Shown: one piece after another, positions 8,803 to 17,974 of the stretch
Layout of the letters: each line of letters starts with the position of its first letter
Numbering within the stretch: the stretch's first letter is position 1
Source: Parazoarcus communis
GTDB lineage: Bacteria > Pseudomonadota > Gammaproteobacteria > Burkholderiales > Rhodocyclaceae
NCBI RefSeq assembly: GCF_003111665.1
Contig: NZ_CP022188.1
Span: forward strand, 1,550,001-1,614,000
DNA: 64,000 bases
Direction: 5' to 3'
Notes under the pieces: generated by a model
Seen by the model: the letters and a program-made list of their open reading frames with translations, nothing else
What the model was told of the DNA's origin: nothing
Databases searched by the model: none
Made by a program: the position numbers and the translations under genes

Positions 8803-9855
8803 CTACCAGTCAACTAAGCTAATACCGAGACCAATGGCGTTTTTGCGAAAGTTGTAATCGATCAAGCTTTCACCGTATCCGCTGAAAATCTGCATATAGC
8901 CTTTAAGATAGCCTGAAATCGGGAAGGTCCACTCGAACATACCCGATCCGTGATTCGTCTTCTCGCTGAAACGCAGCGAATGGCGCAACGTAAGGGCAAA
9001 ATTGTGATCTCCCAGTCTGCGGTTAATTAGCAACTCGCCACGACCAACGTAATCCTCGATATCCGGATTGTCATCCTCGCCCGCCTCCTCCTTAATGCGA
9101 TGCCACGCTTGTACAGCGACAACCCAGTCGTCTTTCTGTAGGGCAACGAAAGCGGGGATCCGGTTCCAGCTACGAGAGAGGGGGTCGGCTCGACCGTTCG
9201 ACTGATGGTTTAAACCGAACCCCACCATCGACGCTTTCCAGCCGAAGAAATCGTAGTCCATCGCGTAGGTCATCAGGATTTCAGGCTCATAGTTCGTCTC
9301 ACGGAACGGGCGGCTGATGTCACCATTGTAAACTTGCCAACGTGACGACTGGGTATAGGCTGCCCAGATATCGCCCTTGCCATCAAAAAGCCCTGTGACA
9401 AGCTTAGTCTTGAAGCTCAGCTGGTATTTGCCCTCGGTGCTGTCTAGATTAACCGGGTTCGTGACGCAGCTACGGCCCCCTGCCGCACTGCACGGTGCCT
9501 CGTTCACCTTTGTGCTGTGAAAGACTGGCATGAAATAAATAGGCTTATAGGGCTGTAAGGTGAACACCGGGTGTTTGGTCTCTGGGGAGAGTTCCCAGCG
9601 GGAGTCGAGCAAGGTTACGCCCTGGGCGGTTGAGCCGAACGGCCGTTGCTGCTCAGATTCCGGCATGGACTTAATAGCGGATTTCAAAGCTCCTTCCGGA
9701 GCACTACGACCCACTTTACGATCGTAGCAGGCAAGCCGTTGGTTTCCATTCTCGATTCCAACACAATCGCCGACGCCTTGAGATCGAACCGCTCCCGACA
9801 GGGCTAGCAAACTCGATCCAACCAGCAACGCCCGAGAAAATCGAGCTACCTTCAT
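8803..9855 (-). CDS. pldA: Outer membrane phospholipase A
   Basis: OMPLA hydrolyses phospholipids that reach the outer leaflet of the outer membrane, keeping lipid asymmetry. The 350-residue protein has a signal peptide (basic start, LLVGSSLLALSGAVRSQG). The catalytic signature NHQSNGRADPLSRSWNR provides His, Ser and the conserved Arg/Asn pattern of the family. The C-terminus, with GYGESLIDYN and an aromatic-ending last strand, is typical of an outer-membrane barrel. The 80-residue segment before the barrel (DCVGIENGNQRLACYD) is common in longer beta-proteobacterial PldA. Start ATG 9855 is preceded by GAGGAAG at proper spacing; an ATG at 9882 has no site. Part of the island's envelope cargo. 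Confidence 0.93.
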   Translation of the reverse strand: MKVARFSRALLVGSSLLALSGAVRSQGVGDCVGIENGNQRLACYDRKVGRSAPEGALKSAIKSMPESEQQRPFGSTAQGVTLLDSRWELSPETKHPVFTLQPYKPIYFMPVFHSTKVNEAPCSAAGGRSCVTNPVNLDSTEGKYQLSFKTKLVTGLFDGKGDIWAAYTQSSRWQVYNGDISRPFRETNYEPEILMTYAMDYDFFGWKASMVGFGLNHQSNGRADPLSRSWNRIPAFVALQKDDWVVAVQAWHRIKEEAGEDDNPDIEDYVGRGELLINRRLGDHNFALTLRHSLRFSEKTNHGSGMFEWTFPISGYLKGYMQIFSGYGESLIDYNFRKNAIGLGISLVDW

Positions 9856-10278
9856 GATGACTTCCTCATTATTGGTCAACAAGACATCTAGAAACCCAGA
9901 TGCTTGGTAACTTCCGAAAAGCTAAAAATCTAAGCAACCCCGTAACTCGCCGGTGTGAAAACCCAGCCCTTGATAATTCACTTTCTAATGCCTTCCACAT
10001 AAATTGGCAGATTGCATAAAACAGATAGGTCCGAATTCACGCCGATACCCTGCGCAGGTCGAAGATATACGTGCATAGCAGCGCGCTTGGTAACCAAAAA
10101 TCTCGCCGGACGCTTCAGTGATCTCGGCGCAAGTCAAGATGGTTGTCGCGTGATCCATGCACATACTATGGGCATGGAGTGATATTCATGGCGACTTTCT
10201 CGCCGGAGTTAGATCTGCAATACAGCTCGAATTACCAAAGCAGCCACCGCCGTGTGCCGAAGATGCCATTTTCTCCGC
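9856..10278. other. Intergenic region upstream of pldA
   Basis: About 420 bases with no supported gene. It must hold the pldA promoter, but no clear -35/-10 pair was found. Small reading frames on the plus strand (for example 10143-10346) have no ribosome binding site or recognisable product. Confidence 0.4.
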
Positions 10279-10470
10279 CTAAGCCCTTACCTCCGAATCA
10301 CTCAACTTCCCGAATCTCAGGTGGTTGTATGCCGCATCAGAGATGAATGCCGCAATCGGGGTCTTTACCTGCCCGATAAATCGACGCTTGCGCATTCCGC
10401 CGCCCGTTCTAAGCCAGACGAAGATTCTCTCCACCGGTTTTCGAGGCGTCCGACGTTATCTGCATTGCAC
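10279..10470 (-). pseudogene. C-terminal remnant of an IS5-family transposase
   Basis: Reading the minus strand to the stop at 10279-10281 gives segments such as KPVERIFVWLRTGGGMRKRR and FIGQVKTPIAAFISDAAYNH, ending SEVRA. This is closely similar to the C-terminal end of the degenerate transposase at 16847-17814 (KRVEEIFGWLKTVGGLRK, FIGQAKTQMAAFIPA, TEVKA). Only about 60 residues survive and no terminal repeats are seen. Confidence 0.65.
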
Positions 10471-10480
10471 GTACTTGGCT

Positions 10481-10912
10481 TTACGCTGTCCTTTCTTGCT
10501 GCTCCAAACATTCCGGGCGCCGTTTTGCGAACACGCAGATAATGCCTGGAATCAATAGTATGATCCCGAAAATTCGAGCAGCTGTTGAGCCAAATAATAG
10601 GCAAATGATTGTAATTGCAATTATCGCTATGCCGGAAGAATTTGGTTGCTTGAGCGCAGCTAGACCTGAGATAAAGCCACCAAAAAAGACAAGCACTCCG
10701 AACCAGAAACCAAGGCCCTCCTTGGGCAAAAAAACACTTGTCTGAACATTGGCCCCTACTAGCTGAAACAGAACACTAAATACGCCAGCGAACAAACTAT
10801 AGAAAATGGACAAAACGAGAAAAGCGAGTGAAGTTAAGATGACCAGCCATCCTGCATATTTAATATATGCAATTCTCGGCTCGCTTGCATTTAAGTTTGC
10901 ATCCCTTTTCAT
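10481..10912 (-). CDS. Small four-helix membrane protein, unknown function
   Basis: The 143-residue protein has about four hydrophobic helices: WLVILTSLAFLVLSIFYSLF, a glycine-rich FWFGVLVFFGGFISGLAAL, IAIIAITIICLLF, and IFGIILLIPGIICVF followed by a basic tail. No family is recognised. ATG 10912 is preceded by GGAGTGTCTT, a usable ribosome site. It is AT-richer than the chromosomal genes on the right, consistent with acquired cargo. It is not obviously co-transcribed with its neighbours. Confidence 0.6.
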   Translation of the reverse strand: MKRDANLNASEPRIAYIKYAGWLVILTSLAFLVLSIFYSLFAGVFSVLFQLVGANVQTSVFLPKEGLGFWFGVLVFFGGFISGLAALKQPNSSGIAIIAITIICLLFGSTAARIFGIILLIPGIICVFAKRRPECLEQQERTA

Positions 10913-11057
10913 AAGACACTCCTAAGAACGCAAAATCAGATTCACATTAAATATAAACGAGTAAAGCAGGTTGCAAGCCATCTTAAGTATTTTATTAGCC
11001 ATGTTCGAAGATATCCAAGCTAATTTGGCAAGCCCGACTCACACGGCATTCACCTGA

Positions 11058-12716
11058 TCACGTGCCAGGCAGATCTATGTCCTTAGGTCGCTCAGCCGGC
11101 GCCGCAAACCATTTATCCTGCGGCACGAAAATATTAACATCCGGCTGCGACACGAAGTGCGGCGACATAATCTGGACACCGTATTCATTAAAAACATCCG
11201 CAATGTGCGCATGCAGTTGAGAATACAGCTGGGGCATGCGGGAAGCATCTCCGCAATATGCATTAATCTCATACTCGATGTAAAAATCCCCTAGCGTCTT
11301 TTTCAGAACAAATGGCTTGGGTTCTTTTAGCAGCCCTTCCGTGCGTTTGGCAGCCTCAATCAACATGGCCTCAACCTGGCGCCAGGGGGCGTCGTATCCG
11401 ATGGTGATGGTGGAGTGCAGAACCAGAGTTCCCGCTCGGGCAGAACTGCTGTAGTTCAATACCTCGGAGGAAAGAATCATCGAGTTGGGCAATACAACCT
11501 CTTCGTTCTTGAAGGTATGTAGGCGGGTCACCATCTGCCCGACCTCCTTGACCAAGCCCGTGTGACTGCCAATTTTCACATAGTCGCCCACCTTGTAGAT
11601 GCGACGATAGATCAGGTTATAGCCCGCCAGCATGCTGGTGATCATGCTGGTCGAACCGATCGAAAACAAAACGCCTATAAACAGTGAAATGCCCTTGAAC
11701 GCCTCACTGCCGGAACCCGGAATATAGGGGTACGCGATAACGATCGAAAAAGCGAGAATTCCCACCCGTAAGAGATTGAAGGTAGGAATCGCCCAGTCCG
11801 TATCGAAAGCAGACAGCCTGATCGTCCCGCGCGCGACGCCGAAAAAGAACAGATAAAGCAAACGAAGCAGATAACGAACGACGAAATACAGTATCGCCAG
11901 AAAGATCAGGTCAGGAAACGCAGTCGAAACCGCTCTCCACATCTCTTTCAGGGGGTTCAGAAACAGTTCGAATTCCCAGCGGGCGATCTGGCGTGTCCAG
12001 GGAAACATCTCCATGACAGCAGCAAAGCACACCAGAAGCGTGACCATAACCAACAGCCACCACAGGGAACTAATCAAACTCTTTAGCGCCGCCTCGAACT
12101 GCTGAGCGCCAATCACGCCATAGGCCTTCGACCCCAATTCCTCTAACTTCGCACGTTGGTGCGTCTGGATCATATGCAATAACCAGCGCTTCATCTGGCG
12201 AAATATCAGCAAAAGTAATGCTGTTGCCGTCATCATGCCCAAGGCGATTGCCAGACTTCTCAGCAGGTAGTTTTGGCTGCGTTCTTTCCGATACTGAGTG
12301 ACAGCCTCCGCGACAGCACTTTTAACTGCCTTCGCCAGAAGAGGGCGCTCAATATCCTCCATTTTGGCATCTGCATTAACCAGATAAATGACTCGCCTAT
12401 CGCCTGCCAGAATCACCGTCTCATTCTGGCCTTCTTCAATACGCAACTGGTCAATCGTAAAGCTAGGGTCATCAGCCAGCGCACGGATGCGCTCGACGAA
12501 AGCTTTTGCCCGCACCTCCGCAGGATATGCAGCCACCCCAATTACAGAAAACAACTCCCGGCCATCCAATACAACGCTAACGGATGCGCGCTTGGTGGCT
12601 TCTGCCGACTCTTCGGCAGAGGTTGCCCAACTATTGAAGCTGGCCCCATGAGCAAATAAAAAAAGCAACGCAGTTATAGCAATGCGTTGCCAAATTCCCG
12701 GGCGGAACAGGCACAT
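11058..12716 (-). CDS. MscS-family mechanosensitive channel with periplasmic N-domain
   Basis: MscS channels open under membrane tension and release solutes during hypo-osmotic shock. The 552-residue protein has a signal peptide or first helix, a periplasmic domain to about residue 150, several membrane helices from about 155 on, and the pore-lining helix region GVLFSIGSTSMITSMLAGYN. The MscS beta domain follows (KVGDYVKIGSHTGLVKEVGQMVTRL, then EVVLPNSMILSSEVLNYSS). It is longer than minimal MscS (about 290 residues), like the YbdG/YnaI-type enlarged members. A second, larger MscS-like gene lies at 22041-24614 in the same island. Short minus-strand periplasmic-protein genes sit just upstream. 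Confidence 0.9.
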   Translation of the reverse strand: MCLFRPGIWQRIAITALLFLFAHGASFNSWATSAEESAEATKRASVSVVLDGRELFSVIGVAAYPAEVRAKAFVERIRALADDPSFTIDQLRIEEGQNETVILAGDRRVIYLVNADAKMEDIERPLLAKAVKSAVAEAVTQYRKERSQNYLLRSLAIALGMMTATALLLLIFRQMKRWLLHMIQTHQRAKLEELGSKAYGVIGAQQFEAALKSLISSLWWLLVMVTLLVCFAAVMEMFPWTRQIARWEFELFLNPLKEMWRAVSTAFPDLIFLAILYFVVRYLLRLLYLFFFGVARGTIRLSAFDTDWAIPTFNLLRVGILAFSIVIAYPYIPGSGSEAFKGISLFIGVLFSIGSTSMITSMLAGYNLIYRRIYKVGDYVKIGSHTGLVKEVGQMVTRLHTFKNEEVVLPNSMILSSEVLNYSSSARAGTLVLHSTITIGYDAPWRQVEAMLIEAAKRTEGLLKEPKPFVLKKTLGDFYIEYEINAYCGDASRMPQLYSQLHAHIADVFNEYGVQIMSPHFVSQPDVNIFVPQDKWFAAPAERPKDIDLPGT

Positions 12717-12740
12717 GGCTCTGATGTTAATGGGCAGCGA

Positions 12741-13055
12741 TTATTTGGCAATCTTGCTGAAAGACTCAAGTGCCTTACTTGTAGGATTATCCAGACAATA
12801 GTCTGTGAAATCATCCGACACCTTACCAAGCTTCTCTGAAACATACGTGGTTGCGCCCTTCTTGCCCAGTACATAACCGTGCAAGACAGCGATTGCAATG
12901 GCCCGATCCTCTCCGGACAATCGCATCAGATCCTTACAAAGGATTGCATTCAGATCAGTGGTTGTCGACTCCTCCATGGAGAAAGCGGTCGTACCAAACG
13001 TCAATGCAGATGCCGCAACAGCGAAGACAACCAGGGCACGGGATGTTTTTATCAT
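12741..13055 (-). CDS. HdeA/HdeB-like periplasmic protein
   Basis: The 104-residue precursor has a signal peptide ending near FGTTAFS. The mature part carries two cysteines, in ILCKDLMRL and DYCLDNP, spaced as in HdeA/HdeB acid-stress chaperones (CxDFL then CxxNP). The middle AIAIAVLHGYVLGKKG also fits that fold. Those proteins bind unfolding periplasmic proteins at low pH. The match is by pattern only. ATG 13055 is chosen because GAGGAG lies six bases upstream; a TTG at 13061 overlaps that region. It lies just upstream of the MscS gene on the same strand, so co-transcription is possible. Confidence 0.6.
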   Translation of the reverse strand: MIKTSRALVVFAVAASALTFGTTAFSMEESTTTDLNAILCKDLMRLSGEDRAIAIAVLHGYVLGKKGATTYVSEKLGKVSDDFTDYCLDNPTSKALESFSKIAK

Positions 13056-13098
13056 GATCAACTCCTCAATGGATTAAAAATTTAAGGTGTAAATAGAT

Positions 13099-13422
13099 TT
13101 AGCGCGCTCTGCTCATGCAAGAGTCATAAACTTGGCGATACACTCGATCATTGTCGCCGTGCCGCTTCACACCGCCAACGATGCCCCCCAATGCGGCACC
13201 CCGGCCTGCTGAGTCTCCACCTCCTACAATGGCGCCAAAAAGTGCGCCTTTGACGGCTCCACGCGTAGCACCGCCAAGGGTTGACCCTCTGTCACGCACG
13301 GCTCGGTCCGCTTCAGCAGCGCAATCGGCTGCGCTTCGCGCATACGTCGCTGGTGCAGCAAAATAAAGACTCGCCATGGCAACTAGTGCCAAGCCTCGAT
13401 ATCTGTTAGGAATTCGATACAT
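13099..13422 (-). CDS. Glycine-zipper periplasmic protein
   Basis: The 107-residue protein has a signal peptide (ALVAMASLYFAAPATYA) and a glycine-zipper tract, GGATRGAVKGALFGAIVGGG followed by GRGAALGGIVGG. Two cysteines flank it (ADCAAEAD and DSCMSRAR). Glycine zippers of this type occur in small envelope-associated proteins and lipoproteins; this one has no lipobox. Function unknown. It lies upstream of the HdeA-like gene on the same strand with a 43-bp gap. From 13423 to 13658 no gene is seen. Confidence 0.6.
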   Translation of the reverse strand: MYRIPNRYRGLALVAMASLYFAAPATYARSAADCAAEADRAVRDRGSTLGGATRGAVKGALFGAIVGGGDSAGRGAALGGIVGGVKRHGDNDRVYRQVYDSCMSRAR

Positions 13423-13658
13423 ATCTCACCCTCCTTCAAACAGTGTTACGTTGCGACAAAAATATGCTGAGTTGCCGCTGTTTGATACAAACTAGAACAC
13501 ATTAACGTTGACACAGGCTGTACAAGAGAAAAGCTAGCCATCTAGTGACATGGAACCATTACGATCGTCGCGGCTAGGTCGGTTGAAACCGAGTTGGGCC
13601 ACAGTAAATGCGGGACTCAGGGTTTCAGCATTCGAGTCATGAATTGCCACTGCATTGA

Positions 13659-14080
13659 TCATGCCGCCGATGGCGATTGACACTTAGTTGGGCCCCAGCA
13701 GCTTGAAAGAACCCGAAAATTTTTGCCGGTAACGCTCGCTGATTTGAGATCGCCAACCGTGTCGCGCACCTTCCGTTCGGCGGGTGCAACTGTCTGCTGG
13801 GGAGCATATATGGACTCCGATGCAAAGTCATACGTGTCAGCTCTACCTTGCACCGTCTCAATCTTGCCCAGACAGCCAATCAAATTCTTCAACGTGCGGT
13901 CCTGTTCGTTGAGTGTGCGCTGTTGCGATTGGAGCCTGAGCGACTGCTCTTGAATAGTGCACGCTGTTCTTCAAGTTGTCTCTCTGGCGCGGCTGTATCA
14001 TCTGCGGCAACACCGAACTCGACATCCCGATCAGTGCTGTCACAACAACTGCTGACCACACCTAAGCTGTGGCGTTGCCA
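13659..14080 (-). pseudogene. Frameshifted gene with coiled-coil segment
   Basis: Two overlapping minus-strand frames join sensibly if one base is shifted near 13955. The upstream frame ends ERQLEEQRALF and the downstream frame begins QEQSLRLQSQQRTLNEQDRTL, then continues to SPSAA at 13659. The glutamine-rich heptad pattern across the join looks like one coiled coil, so this is probably one decayed periplasmic or lipoprotein gene. No family is recognised and the original start is unclear. Confidence 0.4.
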
Positions 14081-14658
14081 GAGTTAAAGTTGCATGACTT
14101 TGTCATTGCAATCTTTTTATGTCAGATTATCGCCAGAGACCTAGTGTTTAATCAAAAGCCGATGACTTTGTACCCCACTTGCACAGTAAAATCGATCGGT
14201 CGATCTTTGCCACCAAGCACCTGCGGTTTGATGTACACCTGACTGTCACCGCCGAAAGCCTTGCCGAGCATTCGTCCAAAGGTGATGGTCAAACTGGCGT
14301 ACGACTTTTCGTTTTCCCAGTCATGTACCAGCGCAGGGTCATACGTAACATAGTATTTGGGATTGGCCAATTTTGGCACGTAGTACAAATCGAATGTCGT
14401 GTTATTGATGCGCGCGCGGTTGCCAGGATTGTCCAAGCTGACCTGATGCACGAGGGAGGGCGCCAATATGCTGGCGGGAAGGAAAAAAGCGTAAAACCCG
14501 CTCGCCTTCAACCAGGTATGTCCCGCACCAAGTTCCGCGCGGCCAGCCGTATCTGCAAAAACCTCGGCGGTATAGGCGCTGCCACCTTCTTTATCAACAT
14601 TGAGGACGTGAGTAAATTTTACACTCAGATCGCCCAGATCGTAGTCGCTGTCCCTTAA

Positions 14659-16045
14659 CAGGATGTTGATTTAATAGGTTTTCCAGCATCCATGCGGGTT
14701 GTGAGGCTGATATAATTACATCTGCATTAAGAAACTGATTATTCTCATGCGCGGCATCGACCATAAACAGAACGCCCTGTTCAGCTACGTCAATATCGAA
14801 GACCGCATTGACCGGGATCATCCGTTGCGCCGGATCAAAACGCTGGCCGATATGGTTCTGCGCACGATGTCGCCGCAATTCGATGCGTTGTATGCCGATG
14901 GTGGCCGCCCGTCGATTGCACCGGAACGCTTGTTGCGGGCGTCGCTGTTGCAATGTCTGTTTTCGATTCGCTCGGAGCGTGCGCTGGTCGAGCATATCGA
15001 TTTCAACATGATGTTCCGGTGGTTCGTCGGCATGACGCTGGACGAGCCGGTCTGGGATCACTCGACGTTCAGCGCCAATCGCGAGCGGCTCCTCAAGGAG
15101 AGCGTGATGCGCGAGTTCTTCGGTGGCGTGGTGGCGATCGCCGAATGGGCCGAGCTGGTGTCGGACGAGCATTTCAGTGTCGACGGCTCGCTGTTGCGGG
15201 CGTGGGCCTCGCACAAGAGCATGATGGCCCGGGACGGCTCCGACGAGCCGCCCGGACCGGATCAGGGACGCAACCCCGAGGTGGACTTTCGCGGCAAGAA
15301 GCGCTCGAACAAGACGCACGTCTCGCGCACCGACCCGCAGGCCCTGCTCGCCAGCAAGGGCGGCGGCGTGGCGTACCTGAGCTACACCACGCATGCGTTG
15401 GCCGAGAATCGTCACGGTCTGATCGTCGATGTCCACACTACGACCGCCACCGGAACCGCTGAGCGTGAGGCGGCGTTGGTGATGGCCAGGCGCAGCATCA
15501 AGCCCGGCAATTCGGCGCACAAGCCGACGCTGGCGGCCGACCGGGGGTACGACACCGCCGAGTTCATCGCCGCGCTCGAGCCGCTGGGCATTGCCCCGCA
15601 TGTCGCGGCCAAGGTCAAGGGCAGCGCCGTGCCCAATGAGGTGAAGTCGTCCCCCGGTTACGCGGTCAGCCTGCGCCGACGCAAGATGATCGAAGAGGCC
15701 TTTGGCTGGGCGAAGGATATCGGCACGCTGCGCCATGCGATGGCGCGTGGGCTGGATCGAATCCGTGCGCATGCGTTGCTCAATTTCTCGGCTTATAACC
15801 TGACGAGATTGGGCAATCTGCTGGCGCCGTAATTCGCGGGCGCCCTGGCGCCCTGCGGATGGGAAACGTTGTAGTCGAAAAACCATGTCTTTGCGGCGAC
15901 AGGAGCGCTGCTGATTTGCGGTAGCACAATCGACGGAAAAGTCAGCTTGAATCGGCATGATCACGGGGAAAGCGGGCGATTTTCAAAGTCGATTTTTCCC
16001 AGGGGACTGGAAACCGAAGGTGAACCCGAGATTTTCAACACCCTG
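14659..16045 (+). mobile_element. Complete IS5-family insertion sequence, 1387 bp
   Basis: The ends read CAGGATGTTGA (left) and, on the reverse strand, CAGGGTGTTGA (right), 10/11 identical. TTAA is duplicated on both sides (14655-14658 and 16046-16049), matching the YTAR target of the IS5 group. It encodes one intact transposase (14747-15832) and interrupts an outer-membrane protein gene in frame, so insertion is probably fairly recent. Confidence 0.9.
14747..15832 (+). CDS. IS5-family transposase
   Basis: The 361-residue DDE transposase has the family's N-terminal region (DHPLRRIKTLADMVLRTMSP, RPSIAPERLLRASLLQCLFS). The first catalytic Asp is in FSVDGSLLRAW, the second in TLAADRGYD, and the Glu lies in the basic RRRKMIEEAFGWAK segment, the Y-(2)-R-(3)-E-(6)-K-like motif. 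The reading frame is intact, so the element may be active. ATG 14747 is the first plausible start inside the element. Confidence 0.92.
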   Translation: MRGIDHKQNALFSYVNIEDRIDRDHPLRRIKTLADMVLRTMSPQFDALYADGGRPSIAPERLLRASLLQCLFSIRSERALVEHIDFNMMFRWFVGMTLDEPVWDHSTFSANRERLLKESVMREFFGGVVAIAEWAELVSDEHFSVDGSLLRAWASHKSMMARDGSDEPPGPDQGRNPEVDFRGKKRSNKTHVSRTDPQALLASKGGGVAYLSYTTHALAENRHGLIVDVHTTTATGTAEREAALVMARRSIKPGNSAHKPTLAADRGYDTAEFIAALEPLGIAPHVAAKVKGSAVPNEVKSSPGYAVSLRRRKMIEEAFGWAKDIGTLRHAMARGLDRIRAHALLNFSAYNLTRLGNLLAP

Positions 16046-16392
16046 TTAAACCCGATGCATAGGGCACGGTGAGCGCAAGGGCCATGTTCTTTCTTTCACC
16101 CAGCGGCTGGGAGTAGATTGCCTCAAACAAACCCGTCGATGACCCATCGCGGAAATTGTTGTGCTTGTACTGCACAGCAGCGGACGAGGACAGAACTGTC
16201 GGGTTGGTGCCGTTATTCACCTCTTCTGCCAGACAAGAGGAAGCGCCGAAAGCACCGAGAGTGACGGCAAACACGGTTTTAGGTAATAAATGTTTCATCG
16301 AGGAACCCCTCCAAAAAATAAAAATGAATTACCCGTATAGCTGTAAGGGATACCTTAAATACCGATATTGGCACAATACTATCTGGATCGAC

Positions 16393-16651
16393 TCAGCGAT
16401 TTATTCGTACCGCATCAAACTGCTGCTGGCTAATCGCTCTTTCATTCAACGCGTGCTGCAGATTCTGCATTTCCATTCCAGTGGGTACCGTCGATGTTCC
16501 TTGCACCTGCACATTCGCACCCTCCGCCGCAACCAACTGGCGGGAGAAAGCCAAGGAGCGCAGCAAGGATCGGTTGTCTGATTTTCGCAGTATCTCCCAC
16601 TTGCTCAGCAAACGCTATCGAAAAGTGTTGTCGTTTGGTGCTCGAATTCAC
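16393..16651 (-). pseudogene. Decayed fragment of unknown gene next to an IS5 remnant
   Basis: Two minus-strand frames seem to be pieces of one gene: FAEQVGDTAKIRQPI in one frame, and LRSLAFSRQLVAAEGANVQV running to the stop at 16393 in the other. A ribosome-site-plus-ATG (GGAGAACAGGGATG on the minus strand) lies beyond the neighbouring IS near 17910, so the IS5 element at 16694-17893 may have split this gene. The protein is not recognised. Confidence 0.35.
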
Positions 16652-16693
16652 TCTGGTCAGCCTTCCGGAGTTATTAATCGGTGCATGAGTTAG

Positions 16694-17893
16694 CAGGATG
16701 ATGCAAAAACCGGCGATACCGCGTCAGCACTGAGGTTCAGGTCGAATTTCATCGTGACATCGTTTTCCGAAATATCTTTGTCGCTGCTTTCGAAGTGCCG
16801 TCGTGGCCGCAACGGCGGCCGCGAAGGTCCATTTGAGCTCTTGTGCTCATGCCTTCACCTCCGTAACGCTCAATTTCGCGATTCGGAGCAGGTTGTATGC
16901 AGCGCCGGAATAAAGGCCGCCATTTGGGTCTTCGCCTGGCCGATGAAGCGGGTCTTTCTCAACCCGCCGACCGTTTTCAACCAGCCAAATATTTCCTCGA
17001 CGCGCTTTCGCTTTCGCTGGCTGACCCGGTAGCCCTCGGTCCGGGTGGTCCGCCCATCCAGTCCAGGCGTCTTCCGATCCTTGATGCGCGCAATGTGCGG
17101 ACGGATCTGAAGCTCGCGCAGATGCTCGACGAACGCCTTCACGTGATAGCCCTTGTCCGCATCCAGTGTCTCGGGGTGAATGTGCCTGCGTCGCGCTCAC
17201 GTGAGCAACTGCCGGGCCGCACGGTGCTCGGGGTCCGTTGTGCTTTGATGCGTGGCGTTCGAGCGCTTCTCGCCTTTGAAGTCGACCATCCCCGTGCCAT
17301 GGACAACGTCATTGGGCGGGGTGCCGTCCTTGCGTTTGAAGCTCTTGAACGAGGCCCAGGCGTCGATCAGCGTGCCGTCTACCGTGAAGTGGTCCGAGGA
17401 CAGCAGATTCTGCTTCTGGGCCGGCTTGACGACCTCGTCGAAGAAGCGTCGGGCTACGTCAGTGGCGACCAGGCGCTCACGCAGACGGCTGAAATTCGAT
17501 TGGTCCAGCGTCGGACTCTCGAGATCCATGTCGAGGAACCAGCGGAACAGGATGTTGTAGTCGAGTTGGTCGCAGAACTGCCGGTCGGAGCGAACCGAAT
17601 ACAGCGCGATAATCAGTTGCGCCTTGAGCAGACGCTCTGGCGGAATCGACGGACGGCCGACCGACGAGTAAAGCGCATCCAATTCCGCGCAAATCACACC
17701 AAGGGCTCGATCCGCCAAACGCTTCACTCGTCACAGCGGATGATCGGCAGGCACACGCGATTCCGGCGAGAAATAATGGAACATCGAGGACTGGGGGTCT
17801 AGTTGGCCGCGCATCGTTGCAGTACCGGGAGTTTGGAGATGGTTCTATGACAAGCAGCTTGATGGGTCGTTCACTGACTTTTGCATCATCCTG
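16694..17893 (-). mobile_element. Degenerate IS5-family insertion sequence, 1200 bp
   Basis: Both ends carry a perfect 15-bp inverted repeat CAGGATGATGCAAAA, flanked by the direct duplication TTAG (16690-16693 and 17894-17897), again a YTAR target. The transposase inside is broken, so the element cannot move by itself. Confidence 0.88.
16847..17814 (-). pseudogene. Broken IS5-family transposase
   Basis: Translation from ATG 17814 gives MRGQLDPQSSMFHYFSPES and then DHPL, followed by an in-frame TGA where relatives have Arg. The frame resumes as RVKRLADRALGVICAELDAL and continues past FTVDGTLIDAW, then breaks after DPEHRAARQLLT. The middle, holding the second Asp, is shortened. A later segment KAFVEHLRELQIRPHIARIK and FGWLKTVGGLRKTRFIGQAK is in another frame, and one more shift is needed to reach the stop at 16847. 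At least one nonsense mutation, one internal deletion and two frameshifts. Confidence 0.85.
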
Positions 17894-17974
17894 TTAGTAC
17901 GTCGAACCATCCCTGTTCTCCTTTTCTTATCATGCACAATTAGCGCCCTGCATAATGCTGAATGCCGTCACACG

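Larger units (their letters stand above)
14152..16298 (-). pseudogene. Outer-membrane beta-barrel (transporter-like) gene interrupted by an IS5 element
   Basis: The N-terminal part (from ATG 16298) has a signal peptide ending SCLAEE and reads to PYASGL before running into the IS at 16045. The C-terminal part resumes at 14658 and reads LRDSDYDLGDLSVKFTHVL to the stop at 14152, ending VQVGYKVIGF. If the IS (14659-16045) and one copy of the TTAA duplication are removed, the two halves join in frame, giving about 251 residues. Alternating beta strands with an aromatic last residue indicate an outer-membrane barrel, similar in feel to transporter proteins of the phenol-pathway MetA type. Inactivated by insertion in this genome. 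Confidence 0.75.
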
